A stretch of DNA of 64,000 bases, from NCBI GenBank assembly GCA_037962975.1, contig CM075674.1:86010501-86074500 (forward strand), given 5' to 3'. The notes under the pieces were generated by a model, which had not been told where the DNA came from, made no database searches, and worked only from the letters and a program-made list of their open reading frames with translations. This DNA is from Clitoria ternatea (Eukaryota > Streptophyta > Magnoliopsida > Fabales > Fabaceae). Positions 53,201 through 64,000 of this stretch are shown piece after piece (positions within the stretch are counted from its first letter, which is position 1; each line of letters opens with the position of its first letter). The position numbers and the translations under genes were made by a program.

Positions 53201-54673
53201 TCACCTGAAAAGGTGGTTCTTGGCACTTTGAAGATAGCAAATGAGTTTTTGAAGCTTGTATATGTACAACAGTTAAGTGATGCTTACCTAGCTGAGTTGA
53301 AAGAGACTCAGGCTGGTGGAAAGGACCTGTCATTGTGTGAGGGTCCTGATGGCATTTGGCGGGTGAAAGACCGAATTTATATGCCTAGTTCTGGTGATTT
53401 GAGAAAGATGGTGCTTGATGAAGCTCACAGAAGTATGTTGAGTATCTATCCGGGCACTATAAAAATGTATCATGATTTAAAATTGCACTTCTGGTGGCCT
53501 GGATTGAAGAGAGATGTGGTTGATTATGTGGCTCGATATATTATTTGCCAGAAGGCAAAGATCGAACACCAGAAACCATCTGGTGGTTTGCAGCCTCTTG
53601 AGATACTTGTATGGAAATGGGATGCTATTGCCATGGATTTCGTGATGGGATTACCCAGGACCCGCGGTGGTCATGATGCTATCTGGGTCATTGTGGATAG
53701 ATTGACGAAGTCTGCACATTTCTTGCCTATCAGTATGAGGTATTCTCTACAGAGATTAGCACAGTTGTATATCAGTGAGATCGTTCGACTGCATAGTGTT
53801 CTAACTTCTATTGTATCAGATAGAGATCCGAGGTTCACTTCCCGATTTTGGGGAAGCTTGCACCAGGAGTTAGGCTCAAAGCTCCGGTTAAGTTCAGCCT
53901 ATCATCCCCAGACGGATGGGCAGTCCGAGCGTACTATACAGAGTTTGGAGGACTTGTTGAGGTCCTGTGTGCTAGAGCATGGTGGTGGATGGGAGCAGTA
54001 CCTCCCTCTGATTGAGTTTACCTATAATAATAGCTACCATAGCAGCATCGGTATGGCTCCATATGAGGCTTTATATGGCAGGAAGTGTCGAACACCTCTA
54101 TGTTGGTTGGAGACCAGTGAGAGTTTGATGTTGGGGCCTGAGATTATGCAGCAAACTTCTAAGCAGATTCAGATGATTAGAGAAAAGATGAAGGCATCCC
54201 AAGACCGTCAGAAGAGTTATCATGATAAACGGACGAAACCTCTTGAGTTTCAGGTTGGTGATAGGGTATTCCTGAAAGTTTGTCCTAATAAGGGTGTTGG
54301 ACGAGCCTTGAAGAGTGGAAAATTGAACCCCAGATACATTGGACCCTATGAAGTACTTGAAAGGGTTGGTTCTGTAGCTTATCGGATTGCATTGCCTCCT
54401 CACTTGTCCAATCTACACAGTGTATTTCATGTTTCTCAGCTGAGAAAGTATCTGCCAGACTTTACTCATAAGATGCCTGATGATGAGGTTGAGATCAGAG
54501 AGAATCTGACTACGATAGCTGTGCCTACTAGTATTGTGGATCGGTCTGTGAAACGCTTAAGAAGCAAGGACGTACAGTTAGTGAAAGTAGCATGGCAACA
54601 GAATCGATGTACCTCTTGCACTTGGGAGCGTGAAGATGCTATGAGACGACAATATCCTGAACTATTTCATTGA
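50261..54673 (+). pseudogene. gag-pol: Chromovirus Gag-Pol, one frame with four stop codons
   Basis: 1470 codons in one frame from ATG 50261, no frameshift. Stops: TAG 50303, TAA 50483, TGA 52544, TGA 52859. Gag (YMLRGEAENWWK), zinc knuckle CCHC at residue 281, protease DSGG at about 380 (normally DSGA), RT at about 550-720 with LPRIDDLIDQL and KIDLRSGYHQ. The RT catalytic pair reads FIND at 693-696, so the first Asp of the pair is Asn. RNase H follows (VYCDASRLGLG). The integrase zinc finger is damaged: SIYPG in place of HPG, and RYIIC in place of the first Cys. Catalytic D1126, D1187 and E1223 remain. The C-terminus (about 1415-1470, WERE..MRRQYPELF) is the chromodomain-like tail that guides integration to heterochromatin. 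Confidence 0.92.
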
Positions 54674-54714
54674 GGTATACTTATATTTGAATTTCGAGGA
54701 CGAAATTCTTTGAT

Positions 54715-54726
54715 GGAGGGGAGAAT
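54715..54726 (+). other. Polypurine tract of chromovirus
   Basis: GGAGGGGAGAAT directly abuts the 3' LTR at 54727. Confidence 0.8.
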
Positions 54727-56156
54727 TGTAACATCCTGATTTAACATCTATTGGCAAATAAATTTAATAATCAATTAATTAAAAGTTAAAATGGGTATTT
54801 GATGGGTTAATTAAAATGGTGTGGAAATTACTTGATTGCCCTTGATGTTAAGTACTAAATTCCCATTCTCTTCTCTTTCTCAATTGAATTCACGCATGCA
54901 TCAGGAGCTGGCCACTTCTTCTTCTCTTCCATTCCCACGGCACCATTCTTCTTCTTCTCCCTTAATCTTCTTAAATTAAGGGCAAGGCATCATCCCTCTC
55001 TCCTTCCTCCTTCACGTGGGTGCCATAGATGCCCTTGGGAGAGCTTTGAATCTTTCAATTTTGAGGTAAATTAGCTAAACCCAAGTGTAGATTTGTGAGT
55101 GGATAAACCCCAAATCCTAACTCTTACAAATTCTTGAATCTTGGAGCATTTAAGAAGTGGTATTGAAGTGGACAGCTTGGGGTTTTGAAATCCTCCATTG
55201 TTGGTGAGTAAATTGATGCCCATGGCTTGTAAGGTGCTATTCCATGGATTTTAAGGCTTAACGATAGTTAATTTCATGAAAATAGGCGATTTCGGAGTTG
55301 TTTGAAATAGCGGACAGCTTGGGGTTTCTACAGAGTTGAGTTTCGAAGGTCGACGACTTGAATCGGTAAGTCGTTAGCTATCGAAATAATGATTAGAAGT
55401 TGTTTAACCCCGTTTTATGAAATTTGAAGTATTGATTAGGCTAATTGTTATTTTTAGAAGGTTGTTTAATTGAGAAAGAGTGATCGGAGAGCGATTGATT
55501 AGCGTTTGATAGCTCAAGGAGCTTCTGGGATTTCTTATTCCAGGTAGGGGGTGCTTTACATTTTAAATGTACGGTTTATGGACGGGTTTGGAGTATATTG
55601 ATAGATTAAAGGATGATTAATGTGTTTTGTGAATTATGACGATTGATTCTAAATTGTGGCAAGCTTGATAAAATACCCCGGTTGGATGATAATTGAGAAT
55701 TATCAATGATTGTGTTATTTGAAGTCCATATAAACTATGTTAGAATGCATGAGATACAGATTGTATTTGAAATAATTGTGATATATGTATGTATGAAATG
55801 AATTAGCTTAAGTGGTTAGTTCCTTTACATGAGATATACTAAGATACTTGATTGATGGTGTGAATTATTGTATGAGATACAATTGAGAAATGATGAGAGC
55901 ATATAGCGTGGGACGCTTATTGATTAAAATGAATTGATGAATTAATGATTATTATATACATGAGATGTTATGAAAGACCTTGAGTGGGACTCAAGGCAAG
56001 CCTATTGAGTGGGACTCAGGGCTGCCCGTAACACGATCGTTGTCGCTGAGAGTGATTGTGTTACGTGAGGGGGCAAACGGTTTGGTACCAATAAAACAGC
56101 CGAATCAGCTAAGAGCTGAGTATATGGCTGAGAGCCTGTGTTGCAACACAAACTAA

Positions 56157-56192
<36 letters not shown>

Positions 56193-57993
56193 GAATCCAA
56201 TTGAATGAGATATGAATATGCACATGTGTATGATGTTGAGAATAACATGATGATATAGCCTTACCATGAGTTATCATGAATAAATTGATGATAATTGATA
56301 TATGATTATTGATGAGAATACGAGTGGTGAGTGATCCATGTTGAGTGGCAGTTTATATTGTTGAGTGATTGTGACATCATATTGTATAGTTAAGAATTGG
56401 ATGATTGATCCAATTCAATAACTGTCATTTAACATGTATAATGCTCACCCCTATTTGTGGCTATATTTTCAGTGGACTTAGGCCATGATGGCGAATGATG
56501 AGAGATCATCAAGCTTGTGCGAGGAGCACCTGTACAAATGTAGTGTTCATACTTGTATATAGTTGTGGTATAGCCTTGGCCGGCTCCTATGTATACCGTT
56601 TTGTTATGCGTATGTGCATGTGTGTATGAATGAATATGTAATGGACTAGATAGTTGTAGCTTCAATTAGAAGCTTAGAATCCATTTTTAGTATATACATG
56701 TTGTTTGATGGATGATAATGATACTTGATGATGATGGATAGTGGAGACCATGGATGGTCCCACCATACATATATGAGTTTGAAATATCCAGGATTGTGGA
56801 CATATATATGATGCTATGTTGATGCTTGAAATGTCCAGGGATTGTTGTTGTATGAGAAATGTCAATGGTCATGTGTAAAAGCCTTGAAAGTGTGACAATT
56901 ATATAGTTTTTCATGCATAATTCAAGAGTTGAGATAGTCAAAAAGGCAAATTATAAGGTTTAAATGGCATAGAACAGTTTGAATAGCTTCTATGCATGAT
57001 TTATGACTTGTATAAATTGGAATGGGCCAATTCCATAAAGAATTGACCCTTGAGTTGCATGAAAATACCTTAAAATGAGCTAAACGTGTTTTTGTGCATA
57101 ACTCTCTCGTTTTTGAGAATTTTTTAGTACGGCCAGCGGCCACACGTCACAAATAATGTATTTTAGCTTGTGTCAAAATTTGGTGGTCATTAGACTTGAT
57201 ATTAAAGAGTTAGGATGCTTAGAAGTTGGAAAATTAGGCAAAATCTGCATAATTGCTGTCTTGAATCGATTCAAGACAGTCTTGAATCGATTCAAGGGTC
57301 CCTGGATGTGTTTGAATCAATTCACATGAGTTTTGAATCGATTCAAAGCTCTCTGGAAGTGCTTGAATCAATTCATACATGCTTGAATTGATTCAAAACC
57401 CTGTTATGGCCACTGTTATGCTGTTTTTCCAACTGCTCTATTTTTCTTGCTGTTTTTGGCCCGTTTGGGTATCTTAATGACATTTTTGGCCTCCGACTTC
57501 TTCATGAAAGTTGTAGATAATTATGTTACGGAGGTATGAAAATTAGTCTCACCTCAATTGGAGTTTTATAACTCTCATGAGGCATGAAATACCGGACCCA
57601 CTGTGAGGTAAAATTCAAATTTAAGATGGTTTTGAACCCAACTTTTTATGGTTGTCAAATTGGGACTAATAGGTGATATTTATGACATACTCCACTATTT
57701 TTAAGACTAAAAATGAACTCTTTCATATGTCCACATGTTGAAATTTGTCAATGCCCTGTTAAATCCCAATTTGCACCTGTTTGGGACTCGATTGATGTCT
57801 ATTGAATCATGGGTGGTTTCCCTCACTTCTTTATGAAAATTTTAAATTATTTAGGTTTATGAAATCCCCTAAATCACCACCTATGATTAATATTAAGTTG
57901 TATGGTCCCTAAACCCTTGTCCTGATTCCGTATTTAATCGTGAAAAATTTCCTTGTGTTTTCGGGCTTATTTTTATTAAGTTAGGATGTTTTA
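54727..57993 (+). repeat. 3' LTR of chromovirus
   Basis: Copy of 46808-50078 with scattered substitutions, a shorter (TA)n and small indels. It ends GGATGTTTTA and is followed by ACGTA. Confidence 0.93.
57260..57397 (+). repeat. TTGAATCGATTCAAG palindrome array, 3' LTR
   Basis: Six units matching 49346-49482. Three retain the perfect core and three carry single C-to-T or G-to-A changes, so this copy has decayed slightly further. Confidence 0.95.
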
Positions 57994-57998
57994 ACGTA

Positions 57999-58480
57999 TA
58001 GTTTCGGTTGTTAACCAAAAGGGATAAAGGACCGAACTACCCCTAATTGACCTAAACTAATTAACTAATTAATTTTCTTCTATTTTTTCTCTCTCTCTTT
58101 TTCCACTCTACTGTCCCACTCCTTCTCTCGTGTCCTCTCTTTCTCACTCACACCTTCCATTTTCTTTCACTCATCATTCTCATTTTCCCTCACGGTTCAA
58201 AGCCCATGTGCCTCTTCTTCCTCTATTTCTCATCCATTTTCATTCTTGCTTCCACAAGGGTAAGTGACTGCATGTGCCTTGTTCCCTTCATTTCCAAGTT
58301 TTACCTCATTTCCATGGTCTCATCTCTATTTTCTCTTTCTCTCTCTAGGGTGTGACCACCATTGAGGTAAAGGTAAAACTTGGACTCTTAAAACTCTATT
58401 TTTAAAGCTCCAAGGTAAGGACGCAACTTGTACCGTCTTTGATTCCTTTTCCGATGATGAAAATCGTAAACCTATTATTC
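57999..58480 (+). repeat. LTR relic, right part
   Basis: Continues 46626-46807 (TAGTTTCGGTTGTTAACC, then a C/T-rich stretch at 58085-58260, similar in layout to the 46945-47100 region of the chromovirus LTR). It ends abruptly near 58480 where the truncated copia element begins. Confidence 0.5.
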
Positions 58481-58483
58481 TGT

Positions 58484-60319
58484 TTTCATAGTATAGCCAT
58501 TAATGATGTTTTTCTTTTGCCGTTAAGCACATCTGCAATAGGAACTATCAATGCTTTTGGTACCCAAATCTTTTTGGCTCCTACATGGTTAGTTTTCTTA
58601 ATATTATTTTTACTTTGTTAAGCAATCTCTAATTACTTGACCATGTTTCTTACAGTAATTATATTTAACATGTTTATGTTTAGTTGAGACAAATAAAGGA
58701 GAAAGAGACTGTTTGGAGTTAGTAGGTTTAACAAATCCTAACCCAGGTCTATCATGGTTGCTGGTGGGGATTCCCAAGAACTTGTTTAAATTTTCTGTTC
58801 TATTAACAAATCTAGCTAGGTCCAAAGTGAGAGAGCTCACTTGTTTTTTAAGTTTGTTGATTTCATCAATTTGAGAATTGTAATAGTCTTTTGTATGTTT
58901 CAAATAGGTTTTTAAGCAAAGATTTTCTTGCTTAAGTATATGTAGTTCTTCTAGTTGCATTCTCTTTTTCTCTTCCCTCTCTTTCTCATCTTGATTGTTT
59001 TGATCAAGATTTTCTTTTTTTTAACTCAAATTTAATTTTCATAAGCAGTAATCATTTCAACTTGTTTATTTTTCAAAAGCTTGTAGTTTTTCATAGTTGA
59101 AAAATCTTTAAACACGATTTCATAGTTTTCTTTAAGTTCAAGAAAGCTTACTTCTTTAGAGTCTGAGTCACTTGAGCTTGCTTTAGAGTCTGAATATGTG
59201 TTGGCCATCAGACATATCCGTGCAAACCCTGCCTCTTCTTTAGACTCACTAGAACTGATGGAGTTTTCATCATCCCAGGTGATGAGTCCTTTCTATTTCT
59301 TGAAAAACTTTCTTTTCTCTTTGTTATCCTTTTTATCTTTATTGAGAAAAGGACATTTGCTTTCATGTGGTCTGGTTTCCTGTAATTGAAACACTCTAAA
59401 AAAGATTTATCAAATTTAGATTTGAAATGAGTCTTACCTTTCAAGTCTTTCTTCTGGTATTTTTCAGGTCTGTTCTTATTCTTTTTCAATAGCCTATGGA
59501 ATCTTTTGGTCAAAAGAGCCAGCTCTTCCTCAGTGTCTTCACTGCATTCTTCAAACTCTGAATATGAGCTTTGAGACTCAACAGCTTTGAGAGCTTTTGG
59601 CTTTTTGCTTGAGTCAGCAGACTTCAAAGCAATGCTCTTTGAGGAGGTAGATTTGGCAACTTCTTTCTGCTTCAACTTGATCTCATGAACTCTTAGCACT
59701 CCAAGAAATTCATCAATATTGAAGGTGCTCAGATCTTTTGCTTCTTCAAGGGCAGAACATTTAGCATCGAACTTTTCAGGTAAGCTCCCAAAGAGCTTGA
59801 TATTTATGTCTTTAATGGACAAAGTTGTCCCAAGGGCCTGAAGTTCATTTAACAGAGTTTGAAATCTTTCAAACATCTGATCTATAGTCTCGTGCTCTTC
59901 CATCTTGAAATTGTCATATTGTTTTGTCAACAGTATCTTCTTGGATCTCTTGACTTTAGAGGTCCTTTGTAGTTCCATTGAAGTGTGTTTTAGACTTCTT
60001 TAGCAGTTTTGTAACTGAATACTTTGTTGTATTCAAACTTGCTGAGAGCATAAATGATGAGGAATCTAGCTTTTTCATTTGCCTCTATTTTTCTTGTTTC
60101 AGTTGTAGTGCATAGGTCTTCAGGCTTTATCTTCCCATCAGGATCAACTAGTGCTAGATGATCACCATTTGTTATTATTTCCCATAGACTATACTAGGTG
60201 GACTTTATGAACATCTCCATTTTGTCCTTCCAGTAAGCGTAGTTTTCTCCAAGGAAGGCTGGAGGTCTATTGACAGAGGAACCTTCAGCCACCAGTTGAT
60301 GTTGTTGATGTGCTACCAT
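58484..60319 (-). pseudogene. gag: Copia Gag remnant
   Basis: Starts at ATG 60319 (MVAHQQHQ) with the usual SVNRPPAFLGENYAYWKDKM near the N-terminus. In-frame stops fall near 60200 and 59997. The best block, 59978-59208, contains the UBN2 core (EHETIDQMFERFQTLLNELQ). The zinc knuckle is degraded there (CFNYRKPDHMKANV, two ligands missing). A second block, 58960-58610, is coiled-coil-like and ends with a half-knuckle (YCKKHGQVIRDC). The two blocks are separated by a region of shifts and stops at about 58965-59210. Confidence 0.8.
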
Positions 60320-60366
60320 GGATCTTTATCCTTTACACTTATTAGAGTGCTCAACTTAAAGGACAA

Positions 60367-60378
60367 GCTTTGATACCA
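60367..60378 (-). other. Primer binding site (initiator-Met-like)
   Basis: The minus strand reads TGGTATCAAAGC, one base from TGGTATCAGAGC, two bases inside the LTR edge. Confidence 0.8.
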
Positions 60379-61467
60379 ATTGAAGGTTCAGAGACAGACT
60401 TAGAAGAGGGAGGGGGGTTGAATAAGTCTGTAACTCTTTTTTGAAAAAGAATCTTATTTGAAAAGAAAAGAGGCAGCAGACTTAACAGGTACAAATTCAG
60501 ACTTAACAAAGAGAAGGGATATAGAGATTTGCATAGTGGATTTATACTAGATCACGTCCAAACTTTGAAGCTACGTTCAGTCCCTTCAGTTTGAAGGTTT
60601 TTCACTATGTAAAAATCCTTTTACATAAATAGCACTGTTGTACCTCAAGTATTATTGACTTCAGCCACTTCTGGCTTAACTCCAGTATTCTTTCACAAGT
60701 CATTCTTAGCTCAAACCCAATTATTCTTTCAAAAGCCTCTTCAGGACAACAGTGTTTCCTGCAAGAAACTAAAACTGGTTAACACAACCAGACATCAAAT
60801 GAGATGAAAGGAAAATTATTTTTGTGACAACTTGATATAATGTACAAAGATTTTAAAGTGAAACAAATATACACACTAAGTTAAAACTAAAAAACAAAGA
60901 CTAAGACTGCAAGCAGCAGTGTAAATAAAACTTCAGATGGAGTCTCTATTTCTGGGTTTCATTGTTCAAGTCTTATGTCAATTCATTAATCTGAGGTCTC
61001 TTCCTTTTAAAGGCTCTTGCATATAGTCGTTACTGTTCCATTGAGGAAGAGAGTAGCCATTTGAGAGTGGTAGCATGACAGAAGAGATAAGGACAAACGT
61101 CTGGTTTGAGGATAGACAAGAATTGCACGAAAACACGGTGCCTCGAATCTTGTAGAGAGAAAGTCCCCTTTTGTTCTCTTTTGTCTAACATAGGATATTG
61201 TAAAATAACTTGTTTGACTTTCTAAAGGCTTCTTATTAGAATACAGCATGTTGACAGCTTTTTGATGTGTTTAGAGTACCTTCATCAATTTCTCCTTATG
61301 AGAACGTTTGTTTCTAAGAGTTTTGTCTCTTTGTTCATTTCAGGATAGAAACAAACTTGACTGAATGAGTTTAGCAGTGAGACAACCTTGCATATCAGAG
61401 ATCCGTTCTTTAACTTGAAACGTCTAAGTTAGATGTGTCTTAAAGCTTGAATGGAGGATCATGTCAA

Positions 61468-61492
61468 AGAGAGAGAGAGAGAGAGAGAGAGA
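61468..61492. repeat. (GA)n microsatellite
   Basis: About twelve AG units inside the copia LTR. Confidence 0.95.
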
Positions 61493-61710
61493 AAAGAGAG
61501 ATAATGAGTTTAAATGATGATTTGTTTGAAGAACATGACTCAGCAGAATCAGTCTAGGACAAACAGAGAAATTTCTTTTGAACGTTGTCTTCAACACAGG
61601 CTTAAGACTAGGACAGACTTGAAATATTTTGAACTGGTCCCACGCAGACTTTGAACGCTTTTAAAATGATGGATCCTCCTTTAAATTGTAGCTCTTGCAT
61701 AACAGACTTA

Positions 61711-61855
61711 GGGTACGTTTGGATACTCATTTTGGTTGGTCAAACCCGGTCAAACAGAGTTTTGATTGTCTCGAATGCCGTGAAGGATGAATATCAACCC
61801 TTAAATTTCCCCATTTCCCCAACTCCGTTTCCCCAACTGGAAACCAAACGGATAC
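61711..61855 (+). mobile_element. Tourist-like (PIF/Harbinger) MITE, copy 2
   Basis: 145 bp flanked by perfect TTA duplications (61708-61710, 61856-61858). The termini GGGTACGTTTGG and complement GTATCCGTTTGG are imperfect inverted repeats. Homologous over its length to the minus strand of 31772-31944. Non-coding; it inserted after the host copia LTR was in place. Confidence 0.82.
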
Positions 61856-62012
61856 TTAGCATTCTGAAACACTCAAGTAAAAGGGTTAAATAACACTTAA
61901 GCAAATTTTATTTAATTAAAGGCCTTAATGTGTGTTACAAACAAATCTTGGGGTTTCTAAAATAATTTTTAGGTTCTCCAAAGTCCTTTATAAAATAGGT
62001 TTGTTCTAACAT

Positions 62013-64000
62013 GTTTAATTTTGGTTTTAGTCCTTAAAAATTAGTTTGTAATTTTAGTACTTATAATTCTTTTTTAAAAAAATGGCCCAACTTCACATAT
62101 TGATAATGTGTCAAGTATGTAAACATGTATTATCACATACCACTTTGTTGATGTAGGATGTTTAAATCTTTGATACGTTATCTATATGGATTATATGAAT
62201 CATTTTTTTTAAAATAAAATAAATTATGAAAAAATCAAAAGTATTTGTGAGGACTAGAACCAAAGCTAACAATACTCGTAGGTACTTAAAAAACTTATTT
62301 AAATTTAAATAAAATAATAATTAAATTTAGAGAAAACCTTAAATTAATCCTCCAAAAGATGTTGGAATTGATCAACGGAGGTATTAAACCTTTCATAAAC
62401 CAATTTCGGAAGTGCTCACTTTTCAATTTTCAAATTCTAGAATTCCAAAGTCAAATTGATTTATTTAACTCCAAACAAAATTTACTTTAAAATTCAAAAA
62501 TCAAACAGATCAATCTAACTTTGAAATTCTAAAAACTAAAAGTTACGTTACGAAAATTAAAAAATCCAGTTGTGTTCCGAAATTTTAAAATCTTGAAAAT
62601 TAATTTGTTTGATTTTTAGATTCTAAAATCCAGAATAAAAATAAAACATTTCAAAAACTGCTTTTACCACAAAACAAAAGTTGATACGAAGTATAAAAAA
62701 TGACTGATATCAAAAGTAATTTCCAATTTCTAGTCTATTGAAAATGCAAGGAGTATCTAACTATACCGGACCTTTATGATATTAGCGTTTAATGTTTAAT
62801 ATACTAATACTTATAACTTTTTTAAAAAATTACACTTGTAAAAGAAACATTGTTACGAGTTTTAAAATAAATAATTTAAGAATTATTCTGAACAAAAAAT
62901 TTAGTAATATAATTGTCAATCTTTAAGAAACTTGGTGTAATTACCCAAAGGTATTTTATATACACCCTAAAACATGATAATGCCATTATTGTAATTTACT
63001 ATTTTCAATTATTTGTTCAAAAACATGGGAAAGCAAAAAACTCATTTTCACCAATTTTTACACAAGAATTAAAAACAGAACAAAATAATGTGATATCTAT
63101 ACAAATCTTATTTCAAAAAATATATATTTTCTCAGACCACACATCTTTCCTTGCATTCTTTGGGAAAATTGCTGAATGCAAAATTGTTTCTTCTTCCATT
63201 CATATTATTCTGCAAAAGAAGAGAACCATATAATATATAATTCTGCCAAGTGTTAATCATAATGCATTTAAGATTAAATGCATCAGAAGAATTGAGAGCC
63301 CAAATGACACCCACTCATTGCAAGGAAATGAAAAATTAACCCTTCCTACTTTACCCGGATCAACAAAGTAAGTTAGGACAGCAACGGTGTAGCAGCTTTT
63401 TTGGGTTAAACTCCTTTCCTAATAAATAAGATAAAATACAACAACTTGCACAAAAGCGCGAAGAGTCATTGTGCAATGAACATTTTCAATATGGCATCAC
63501 GATGAGAGCACCAGACTTTAGAAGAGACAAATCCCGACCAAAGAAATAGAGCCAAATCGAAACTAAATACAAGAATTACATACCAATTTAGATGAGAGCA
63601 AAACCAAACATAATATGGTGTGGTTTTACGAGTTGTTTCATTCATTAATGTTATTATACAGTGCGCTTTTTTTCATATTAACTATAAATGCCTTTTGTAC
63701 AACTAGAAATAAACCTGCAAAGAATTTAATTACAGTTAAAATTTCTCACTCCTTTAAAAAAATGAGTTTAGCATAGAATTATGCTGTGGCAAACCAAATT
63801 ACCAACGAACAAATTTTATCGTCGCAGGGTAACACAGAGCAACGGCTTGCTCCGATCCGTATTCAACATTAATCTAGGAAACAGCACCACACATGAATTT
63901 CATTAAATCTGTCAAGCCGTAATAAAGTGAAATGTTGGATGCTTTTTGCACATGGGCAGAAAGGATCATTTGCAGGAAGAAAACCACATCAATCACTAAA
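62013..64000. other. AT-rich region, nothing recognised
   Basis: AT-rich with AAAATTC/AAATTTT-type words (62400-62660) and no credible ORF. Past about 63330 the composition becomes less extreme (for example 63780-63860), which could mark the approach to a unique or genic region beyond the window. I see no codon-like pattern to support a gene. Confidence 0.5.

Larger units (their letters stand above)
46808..57993 (+). mobile_element. Dead chromovirus (Tekay/Del-like Ty3/gypsy)
   Basis: 11.2-kb element with TSD ACGTA (46803-46807 and 57994-57998), LTRs of 3271 and 3267 bp, a Met-type primer site, a single-frame gag-pol with four stops, and a polypurine tract. The phrase TTCGAGGACGAAATTCTT before the tract (54693-54710) is a familiar Tekay/Del trait. 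LTR ends are TG and TA rather than TG and CA in both copies. LTRs differ at many sites, so the insertion is much older than the Tat element. Confidence 0.92.
58484..62012 (-). mobile_element. Truncated Ty1/copia (Sirevirus-like) element, 5' half
   Basis: On the minus strand: LTR (62012 to 60381), Met-type primer site, decayed gag (60319 to about 58484), then truncation before any pol domain. The last recognisable residues include KIWVPKA, the Gag/protease junction type seen also at the end of the gag at 4727-5884. It is the same LTR family as the solo LTR at 27312-28727. No 3' LTR was found in the window. Confidence 0.85.
60381..62012 (-). repeat. 5' LTR of truncated copia element
   Basis: Minus-strand ends TGTTAGAACA and GAACCTTCA. 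It shares several blocks with the solo LTR at 27312-28727. It contains a (GA)n run (61468-61492) and a MITE (61711-61855), which account for most of its extra length. Confidence 0.85.

Noticed and set aside
62013..64000. Host gene near the right end
   Set aside because: Composition becomes less AT-rich after 63330 but no ORF, splice pattern or familiar motif supports a gene within the window.

Overview
The window is plant nuclear DNA made almost entirely of nested retrotransposons. I find no host protein-coding gene, rRNA or tRNA. The element lineages (Ty3/gypsy Tat, chromovirus and Athila-like, Ty1/copia Sirevirus-like, L1-type LINE with a C-terminal RNase H, tRNA-derived SINE, Tourist-like MITEs) are those of an angiosperm. 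The LTR vocabulary (arrays of AATCGATTAC, CGCTTGAGCG, ACGCTACGCGT and CACTCGGAAT) recalls legume repeats, so a phaseoloid legume such as Vigna is my best guess. That species call is memory-based and weak.

Layout. 1-0.7 kb: decayed LINE endonuclease. 1677-24265 (minus): a non-autonomous Athila-like Ty3/gypsy element with 5-bp target duplication TTGAG. It carries gag, protease and a transposon-protein ORF but no reverse transcriptase or integrase. Each of its LTRs is split by a later insertion. The 3' LTR holds a gag-only Sirevirus-like copia element (2559-11218, TSD TACAC). The 5' LTR holds a 4.85-kb solo LTR (19123-23972, TSD ATGTG). 26.8-30.3 kb: a LINE RT to RNase H remnant split by a copia solo LTR (27312-28727, TSD CCTAC). 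30.3-33.4 kb: AT-rich DNA with a MITE and a 90-bp SINE. 33371-45727 (minus): a young Tat-lineage element (TSD ATTAT, LTRs differing at 2 of 897 sites) with an intact 1815-residue gag-pol. 46808-57993 (plus): a chromovirus of Tekay/Del type (TSD ACGTA) killed by four in-frame stops and lost catalytic and zinc residues, itself sitting in an older LTR relic. 58.5-62.0 kb (minus): a truncated copia element from the same family as the 27-kb solo LTR, with a MITE in its LTR. 62-64 kb: AT-rich DNA with nothing recognised.

The most interesting feature is in the Tat element. Between pol and the 3' LTR it carries a gene on the opposite strand that looks like a complete Pol II unit: TATA box (34780), coding exon, 86-bp GT-AG intron with a branch-point match, second coding exon and AATAAA signal (37788). 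The predicted product of about 865 residues joins a putative gypsy-type transposon domain to a basic region and a long coiled coil. The intron can persist in an RNA-copied element because it lies antisense to the genomic RNA. Between this gene and pol lie two tandem arrays (about 47 and 68 bp periods).

A second theme is that each LTR family carries its own dense array of short, often palindromic words. Two unrelated families, one copia and one gypsy, both use a core AATCGATT. The gag-only copia element also contains many copies of primer-binding-site-like and tRNA-3'-end-like motifs in its non-coding interior. The autonomous-looking Tat element is the only one in the window that could plausibly still move; the others are non-autonomous, solo, truncated or mutationally dead.
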